The notes under the pieces: model-generated
The model's input: only the letters and a program-made list of their open reading frames with translations
Told to the model about the DNA's origin: nothing
The model's database searches: none
Translations under genes and position numbers: made by a program
Origin: a virus
DNA: 64,000 nucleotides
Virus record (IMG/VR): IMGVR_UViG_3300027852_000031
Location: 102,380 to 166,379 of that record
Strand: one strand, 5' to 3'
Part shown: positions 59,733-64,000 of the stretch, piece by piece
Layout: every line of letters starts with the position of its first letter
How positions within the stretch are numbered: position 1 is the first letter of the stretch

Positions 59733-59882
59733 CTAGTAGTACTTGACCATGATGAAAAAAGTGTCCCCACCTTCTTCTGCGGTGGTTACTTGCATCGACT
59801 CGCCCCAGCCACTACAATCGACCTCCACTTCCAGGTCGTCAGGGCATTGTGCTAAAATGTCCTTCAATTCCTTGACTGTCAT
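59733..59882 (-). CDS. Small conserved phage protein
   Basis: 49 residues from ATG 59882 (AGGAG seven bases upstream). MTVKELKDILAQCPDDLEVEVDCSG is a frequent phage opening (helix then strand). Function unknown. Confidence 0.6.
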   Translation of the reverse strand: MTVKELKDILAQCPDDLEVEVDCSGWGESMQVTTAEEGGDTFFIMVKYY

Positions 59883-60249
59883 TTTATATCTCCTGCCGAC
59901 GCGCCACAAAATTGACAAGCCAACCCACCAGACTTGCCGTTGAATCTACTCTAAGATTGTGGACGATCGGCACGGCTCGGACTCTTCTCATGGTCCTTTA
60001 CTGACTCGTCTACCTCGAATACGATTCAACTTCCCTCGGCTACATGGACCGTAGCATCATAAGCCCACATATTGACCGTCCCATATAATATAAAATGTCT
60101 GAAGTCTAGCTGGATTTCCTACCAGCGCCTGCTCTGCACAAGTGGGTGGACTATTCCCTCAAATCGTCCGTTAGACGCCTTACGGCTTACTCTCAACCCC
60201 TACTAGAAGGGTAGACTCCAGACGGATTAAGGCGGGAATCCCCGCCGGA
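59883..60249. other. Gene-free region with several hairpins (candidate structured RNA)
   Basis: No supported gene in about 370 bases. On the minus strand GCC-GTAA-GGC (GNRA-type tet­raloop), GCTGG-TAGGAAAT-CCAGC and a GGAC...GTCC pairing occur within about 110 bases (60110-60220). No known RNA family was identified; tests against group I intron, RNase P and tmRNA landmarks were negative or inconclusive. Confidence 0.35.
60231..60246 (-). terminator. Possible terminator after the 60250 gene
   Basis: GGCGGG (60231-60236) and CCCGCC (60241-60246) form a 6-bp GC stem with a 4-base loop directly after the stop of the 60250-60453 gene, followed by TTAATCC on the minus strand. The T-run is weak, so efficiency is uncertain. 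Confidence 0.5.
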
Positions 60250-60453
60250 TTAACCTGACAAGTCGATGAGTCGAATGGTAACATCTACATAGAGAAGATC
60301 GTCACCATGTTTCTTTTTAAGCATGTTACTAATCTCAATAGCATTACAGAGACTGTCCACGACCTGCAGTTTGGTTTTCGGGTCGCTAACAGGAATGTCT
60401 GATGGCCAATAAGACCACGTTAACAGCATTTTACCTCTTGTTGCAGCTGACAT
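60250..60453 (-). CDS. Small hypothetical protein
   Basis: 67 residues, including LLTWSYWPSDIPVSDPKTKLQVVDSL, ending LIDLSG. Preceded by GGAGAAGATATGTC. No family recognised. Confidence 0.45.
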   Translation of the reverse strand: MSAATRGKMLLTWSYWPSDIPVSDPKTKLQVVDSLCNAIEISNMLKKKHGDDLLYVDVTIRLIDLSG

Positions 60454-60596
60454 ATCTTCTCCGTTATGGTCGTGGTTAGATATTGACGTAGACTATTCAC
60501 TGACACCGTAGGCTCATTACCGATTCAATAGGGTCGTTGCCGTACCCGTATCGGTTGCTCTCCCTTGTTTTCCAGCTACCTTTCTACGTCATTAAA
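60454..60596. other. Gap without supported genes
   Basis: 143 bases between a small gene and the tRNA-like element. No frame, hairpin or promoter could be supported here. Confidence 0.3.
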
Positions 60597-60677
60597 TGGA
60601 TCGGGTTGGATTCGAACCAACGCACTCACATTGATCAAGGCGCGCTGCAATGCTCTACCTGGCTGAGCTACCGATCC
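60597..60677 (-). tRNA. tRNA-like gene with an abnormal anticodon arm
   Basis: Acceptor GGATCGG/CCGATCC with discriminator A, D-arm GCTCAGCCAGG...GAGC and T-arm GTTGG-TTCGAAT-CCAAC are normal. The anticodon stem can only be drawn as CATTG/CAATG, leaving a 14-base loop (CAGCGCGCCTTGAT) instead of 7. No standard anticodon after U33 is evident, so the identity is undetermined. It could be decayed or carry a tiny insertion. Confidence 0.6.
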
Positions 60678-60716
60678 GGTTCGCTTGGTCTACGAAATAT
60701 CATGTGACCTGGCTTA

Positions 60717-60899
60717 CTATACATCTTCCCAATTCTTTGCCCTGGATATCAAATCAAATGAACGTAAAGGGCTACGGTTTGATTTTTTCGTGACGAATAT
60801 TTCTTGATTCATGAATGTCTCGTTGAGCCTGAATTCTTTTGGGAGTAGAACTTAGAGTTCTCTGCCAGTATCGGGGTTATTTTTACATCTAAATTGCAT
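60717..60899 (-). pseudogene. Small gene interrupted by an in-frame TAA
   Basis: A strong GGAGGTACAAA precedes ATG 60899. The frame reads QFRCKNNPDTGREL, TAA at 60852-60854, and then stays open for 44 codons (VLLPKEFRLNETFMNQEIF, RSFDLISRAKNWEDV). Composition on both sides looks coding, but no homolog was recognised, so this case is weaker than the others. Confidence 0.4.
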
Positions 60900-60914
60900 T
60901 TTGTACCTCCATGA

Positions 60915-61085
60915 TTAACCAGTCGCCCCAAGGCTGAACACTACAATAAACCACAAAATCATCAGACAAAACCACCAACTGGCTTTAATCCACTTCATTG
61001 GGTATCTCCCGTGATAATTCGGAGGGATTGATAAGTTCCACGTCGAATTGGCGTCCTGATTATACCAGACACAGATCGGCATCAT
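60915..61085 (-). CDS. Small membrane protein
   Basis: About 56 residues from ATG 61085 after GGTAGA. A short polar part, then one membrane span (ASWWFCLMILWFIVVFSLG). Unknown. Confidence 0.45.
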   Translation of the reverse strand: MMPICVWYNQDANSTWNLSIPPNYHGRYPMKWIKASWWFCLMILWFIVVFSLGATG

Positions 61086-61086
61086 T

Positions 61087-61518
61087 CTACCTTCTAAGTC
61101 GATTAAATCGCGCGCCGTTGAGTCGTTTAAACCTTTCTTCTGGCGTATTGCTGTCAATTCTAGTAGGCTGATTTTTGCCGTTCTGTCGGTACCAGACGAC
61201 GATACCGCCCCTCTCTGGAAATCCGATTATACCGTTGTCCTTGTGGTAATATCCGGATGAGCCGTGTTGTTTCATTAACACTTCAATGTGGTCCAGATAG
61301 TCCATCAGGATTGCCGATGCTTGTGATGGTGTCAAACCACAGTCGATTAGATCCTGTCTGGTTATGTCGCTGATGTCTATTTCCATAGCACTGATATACC
61401 CCGTTGCTATTGTGTTGGGTAATGGTACACCAGTTTTCACCCTCCACGGGAATGCTTTGGCTATACTTATCACCAATGGATCGTCTATTCTAAGTCTGAG
61501 AGTGTTTGTTCCGGACAT
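61087..61518 (-). CDS. Hypothetical protein
   Basis: 143 residues if started at ATG 61518, which lies just after the upstream gene ends; longer frames overlap that gene. SDITRQDLIDCGLTPSQASAILMDYLDHIEVLMKQHG is helical. Function unknown. Confidence 0.45.
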   Translation of the reverse strand: MSGTNTLRLRIDDPLVISIAKAFPWRVKTGVPLPNTIATGYISAMEIDISDITRQDLIDCGLTPSQASAILMDYLDHIEVLMKQHGSSGYYHKDNGIIGFPERGGIVVWYRQNGKNQPTRIDSNTPEERFKRLNGARFNRLRR

Positions 61519-61537
61519 TAATTTCTTAAGCTCCAAT

Positions 61538-61816
61538 TCATCCGAATATGGATCTAAGATTGTCGTCTCGTTGGTCTCGCAAGGATTTGTCGACACTATC
61601 GAGTTGGTGCGGTTGTTCGTGGGGAGAAATAATAATCCAGTCCATACCGTTTGACAGATAACATACTCTCGTTTCACTCTTGATCCAGACACAATTTTGA
61701 ATACTACTACCCAGGTGTACAGCCGGACATTCCGTGACCGTGAACCGTTCCCCTTCACCCATTGCCCATCCGCCTGTTATTTCTATAACGTCTCCCGGCT
61801 TGGGTTTTATTGCCAT
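61538..61816 (-). CDS. PKPGD-domain protein (intact)
   Basis: 92 residues. KPKPGDVIEITGGWAMGEGERFTVTECPA is an SH3-like or KOW-like small barrel pattern that recurs in 62661-63179, 63239-63781 and, degraded, in 55423-55716. The C-terminal SLRDQRDDNLRSIFG tail is shared only with the 55.4 kb copy. Unknown function. Confidence 0.55.
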   Translation of the reverse strand: MAIKPKPGDVIEITGGWAMGEGERFTVTECPAVHLGSSIQNCVWIKSETRVCYLSNGMDWIIISPHEQPHQLDSVDKSLRDQRDDNLRSIFG

Positions 61817-61848
61817 TTTATATTCTTATTTAGTGATAAGACGATGAA

Positions 61849-62082
61849 TTAAGATATTTCTGAAAGGATATCACGTAGAGGAATCCATCGAATAATATCG
61901 TCTAGGTTGTACATATCTCGGCCCGCCTGAGTCCATACGGGGTCAAATTCTCCCAGTTCACAGTATCTGACGTATCCTAAGAACGTGTGGCCGATGCGGT
62001 CTTGACACAACACCAGACCACTTACTAGAAGGGACATATCAGCGACGGCTGGCATCGCAGCATCTGTCGTTATCCACTTCAT
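61849..62082 (-). CDS. DUF551-like protein (tentative)
   Basis: 77 residues. The layout KWITTDAAMPAVADMSLLV, a central variable strand pair and the final IIRWIPLRDILSEIS resemble DUF551 phage proteins (W-I-x(n)-P...VxHWMPLPxxP). Tentative. Confidence 0.4.
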   Translation of the reverse strand: MKWITTDAAMPAVADMSLLVSGLVLCQDRIGHTFLGYVRYCELGEFDPVWTQAGRDMYNLDDIIRWIPLRDILSEIS

Positions 62083-62111
62083 TCGGTACTCCTGGACCGT
62101 TCTTTAGATGT

Positions 62112-62384
62112 TTACGCGTCATCCCCGAGAGTTTCGTGATATTTCCTATCGCACGACGCACAAAGGTCGATATAGGGGTTATTTTCGATATTCCCGTCTA
62201 ACCTTGGCGTGTTTACGATGGCTGGCAACCCGCATAGTTCACATGGTGGACGTTCGAAAACTTCGGCTTTTCCGTCTAAACCGATCTGCGCCGTCGGATA
62301 GAATCCGGCAGCTTCAGGGTTGGAGATATCATCTAATGCATCTAAATCTTCGTTTGTGACGCCCCAACGTGGGTCTTCTGACAT
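62112..62384 (-). CDS. Small zinc-binding protein
   Basis: 90 residues from ATG 62384. CELCGLPAIVN and LCASCDRKYHE give the four-Cys zinc site. Function unknown. Confidence 0.5.
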   Translation of the reverse strand: MSEDPRWGVTNEDLDALDDISNPEAAGFYPTAQIGLDGKAEVFERPPCELCGLPAIVNTPRLDGNIENNPYIDLCASCDRKYHETLGDDA

Positions 62385-62405
62385 TTTGTGTTCCATTTAG
62401 TTACA

Positions 62406-62618
62406 CTACAACATCCTCATCAAATCATAGACGACAGAAATGTTGAACTTCTCTTCGAACCACAGCCAAATTTCATCACAATCTGTGCTTTTCGGGAATT
62501 CATCCCATCTCTTGGTGGTCTTCCTGTCGTTCGTTAGAGGTACATTCCCAAAGTTTTTCCACAACTTTCTGGCTGTTTCTAGATTGTTCTGAAATTCTTG
62601 TCTGGTTAAATCCTCCAT
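62406..62618 (-). CDS. Conserved phage hypothetical protein
   Basis: 70 residues. LWKNFGNVPLTNDRKTTKRWDEFPKSTDCDEIWLWFEEKF matches a frequent small phage family with the pattern LWxxFGxVP-x(n)-FP-x-x-T-x-x-x-x-IWxWF. AGGTATAAA lies just before the start. Function unknown. Confidence 0.65.
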   Translation of the reverse strand: MEDLTRQEFQNNLETARKLWKNFGNVPLTNDRKTTKRWDEFPKSTDCDEIWLWFEEKFNISVVYDLMRML

Positions 62619-62660
62619 TTTATACCTCTTTGTATCGTATGACGGTGATAGTCGTTTACA

Positions 62661-63179
62661 CTACGTTCTGTTATCAACGATTTCCCACTGGGCTGGATCT
62701 ACCAGGTAATTGCTTATTCCGCCCATGTTGATCCAGATTTTATTCCGGAAATAGTCTCCGGTATAATCTACAGGACACGCCACTACACAGAACAAATGGC
62801 CTTCTTTCCCATCCCATCCACCAGTTATCCTGATTATATCACCCGGCTTTGGTTTACTGTCTGGTCGCCTCATCGTTCCGCGACAGAAACCACATGCGCC
62901 GCATGTTTGTCCTTTGACGCCCCATCCGATATGTCCACACGCGTCACACATGCACTTTTCTTTTTCGTCCCCTATCGTGCTGATTTCGTCCGTTATCTGT
63001 CTTATGGTTATTGGGCCGATAGGACACGCTCCAACTGAATGGAAAAACCAAAACTTGGAAATTTGACAATACTTTAAATTGCCGAGGAATCGTCTTTCGG
63101 TGTCATCTGTGACGATATCCATCGTATATGAGTCAGTTTTTTCGAAGATGACACGTGAGTTCACATATATCTCGGGCAT
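62661..63179 (-). CDS. Zinc ribbon plus PKPGD-domain protein (intact)
   Basis: 172 residues. N-terminal module with TDDTERRFLGNLKYC and WFFHSVG, a zinc ribbon (CMCDACGHIG, CGACGFCRGTMR), then PKPGDIIRITGGWDGKEGHLFCVVACP and RNKIWINMGG. It is the intact paralog of the interrupted gene at 63239-63781. Confidence 0.6.
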   Translation of the reverse strand: MPEIYVNSRVIFEKTDSYTMDIVTDDTERRFLGNLKYCQISKFWFFHSVGACPIGPITIRQITDEISTIGDEKEKCMCDACGHIGWGVKGQTCGACGFCRGTMRRPDSKPKPGDIIRITGGWDGKEGHLFCVVACPVDYTGDYFRNKIWINMGGISNYLVDPAQWEIVDNRT

Positions 63180-63238
63180 AGTTCAATCCCTCTGCAAACC
63201 AATAAGACAAACTTACTATCAGATTCTGATTGACCATA

Positions 63239-63781
63239 CTATTCGTTGGTGTTGATAACCTTCCACCCGATTGTTTTCCCAATGTATCTGGCCATGTCTT
63301 TCATGTTGATCCAGATTTTATCTTGGAAATAACCTCCCTGGTGAGACAAAGGACACTCTATAACGCGAAACACGCTATCTTGTTCTTCTGGCCATCCACG
63401 AACTATTTGAATCAGGTCGCCCGGCTTCGGTTTCTGTGACGACCCCGAAATAGGATCCTTCCGCTATCTCATCGTCTCTTGACACCTAACAACAGCGCCA
63501 CATTTTGCTCCGTCAGCCAACAGAGCCATCGAGCGACCGCAAACGTTGCAAGTGGTGTTGTAACTTGCCTTATTCATATCTGTGATCTTGTCGGCTACTT
63601 GACTGATGACGTGTGGAGTAATCCCGCACAGAGGCATCGTGCGAAAGAACCAGTGTCCAGCATTACAGCTATACTCGATACTACCAATTAGACGCCGTTC
63701 GGTATCGTCAGACAAAACCTGACAATAGTGTTCATCACGATCAGAGAATGTCACTGCCGTCGTGATATAATTGTCGTTCAT
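63239..63781 (-). pseudogene. Zinc ribbon plus PKPGD-domain gene interrupted by an in-frame TAG
   Basis: From ATG 63781 the frame encodes LSDDTERRLIGSIEY, HWFFRTM and a zinc ribbon ending CQETMR, meets TAG at 63464-63466, and goes on in phase KPKPGDLIQIVRGWPEEQDSVFRVIECP and FQDKIWINMKD to TAG at 63239. The neighbouring intact paralog joins the same two blocks (GTMRRPDSKPKPGD) without a stop. The second half has no start of its own. This is the clearest interrupted gene in the region. Confidence 0.75.
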
Positions 63782-63882
63782 GGTTCGATTCCCTTGTTTG
63801 CATTACAAGACGATAACTTTTTCCATCACAGGACGTTGGCTACAAGATTCAAGATTTTGTAGGTGGTTTTTTATACCTATTG

Positions 63883-63926
63883 CCCACTCACCCACTTAGA
63901 CCCACTCGTCACCACTACCACCCACT
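63883..63926. repeat. CCCACT repeats; G-rich minus strand
   Basis: CCCACT occurs four times (63883, 63891, 63901, 63921) with related ACCACT between. On the minus strand this gives four GGG runs with loops of 5, 7 and 17 bases, compatible with a G-quadruplex upstream of the last gene in the window. No gene is supported from 63782 to 64000. Confidence 0.5.
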
Positions 63927-64000
63927 AATAGTACCAAAATCGTATATACAGACACACAAATGGTAAGCTGGACTATGCTGGAAGGCGCCGATGCAGTACG

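Noticed and set aside
59883-60249. Group I intron or RNase P RNA
   Set aside because: Only isolated short resemblances (an AATAGTCC and a GAGGGAATAGTCC string) were found; the required partner elements in order were absent.
48405-63781. TGA or TAG globally reassigned to an amino acid
   Set aside because: TGA, TAG and TAA all end normal genes in the same region, often in tight ATGA overlaps, and no suppressor tRNA with CTA, TCA or TTA anticodon was found.
1-64000. CRISPR arrays or insertion sequences
   Set aside because: No regularly spaced direct repeats and no transposase genes were seen; the mobile features are inteins and homing endonucleases.

Overview
The window is an AT-rich stretch packed with genes that lie almost entirely on the minus strand, often overlapping by 1-50 bases (ATGA and TAATG junctions). 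The gene content points to a large tailed bacteriophage, with no capsid, portal or tail gene in view. It includes a replicative helicase, primase, Pol III alpha-type polymerase and RecA, a class II ribonucleotide reductase, ThyX, dCMP deaminase, sigma factor, ClpP, peptide deformylase, tRNAs, homing endonucleases and many tiny zinc-ribbon proteins. A heptose-kinase-like enzyme, two GT9-like glycosyltransferases and several lipoproteins suggest a Gram-negative host (inference).

Layout: 1-4.8 kb is a glycan/surface-modification cluster (sulfotransferase-like, two methyltransferases, heptose kinase, GT9 and GT2 enzymes). 4.8-17 kb is the replication-recombination block: a DnaE polymerase that stops after the palm domain, a Cas4/RecB-type nuclease, primase, DnaB helicase with an intein, dCMP deaminase and RecA with an intein. 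17-30.5 kb holds small unknown proteins, RNase H, a second RecB-type nuclease, a metallophosphoesterase, intein-bearing class II RNR, HD hydrolase, trypsin-like protease, lipoproteins, sigma factor, ClpP, tyrosine recombinase and ThyX. 30.5-44 kb holds a BrxL-like ATPase without its protease domain, peptide deformylase, a CDA-fold deaminase, a family of intact, broken and fused homing-endonuclease genes (one fused to an IMP dehydrogenase/GMP reductase) and a Ycf46-like AAA / DUF1257 / DUF2997 / DUF3150 set.

The most striking region is 44.9-48.0 kb. One operon encodes a small beta-grasp (ubiquitin/ThiS-like) protein, a protein joining an E2-like domain to a long tandem CxxC zinc array, a JAMM isopeptidase and a ThiF/E1-like activating enzyme. 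Together these look like a complete phage-encoded ubiquitin-like conjugation pathway. A perfect 13-bp GC hairpin separates the modifier gene from the enzymes.

48-64 kb is accessory DNA with tRNAs (Lys, Leu, Arg, Leu, Ile and one tRNA-like with an abnormal anticodon arm), two isochorismatase-like hydrolases, a dual-specificity-phosphatase-like protein, a phosphoribosyltransferase, a rhomboid protease and many small zinc-binding or membrane proteins. Six reading frames here are each interrupted by a single in-frame stop although coding sequence continues on the far side; for one, the intact paralog is next door. This looks like gene decay or stop-codon readthrough rather than a changed genetic code, because all three stops are involved and all three also end normal genes nearby.
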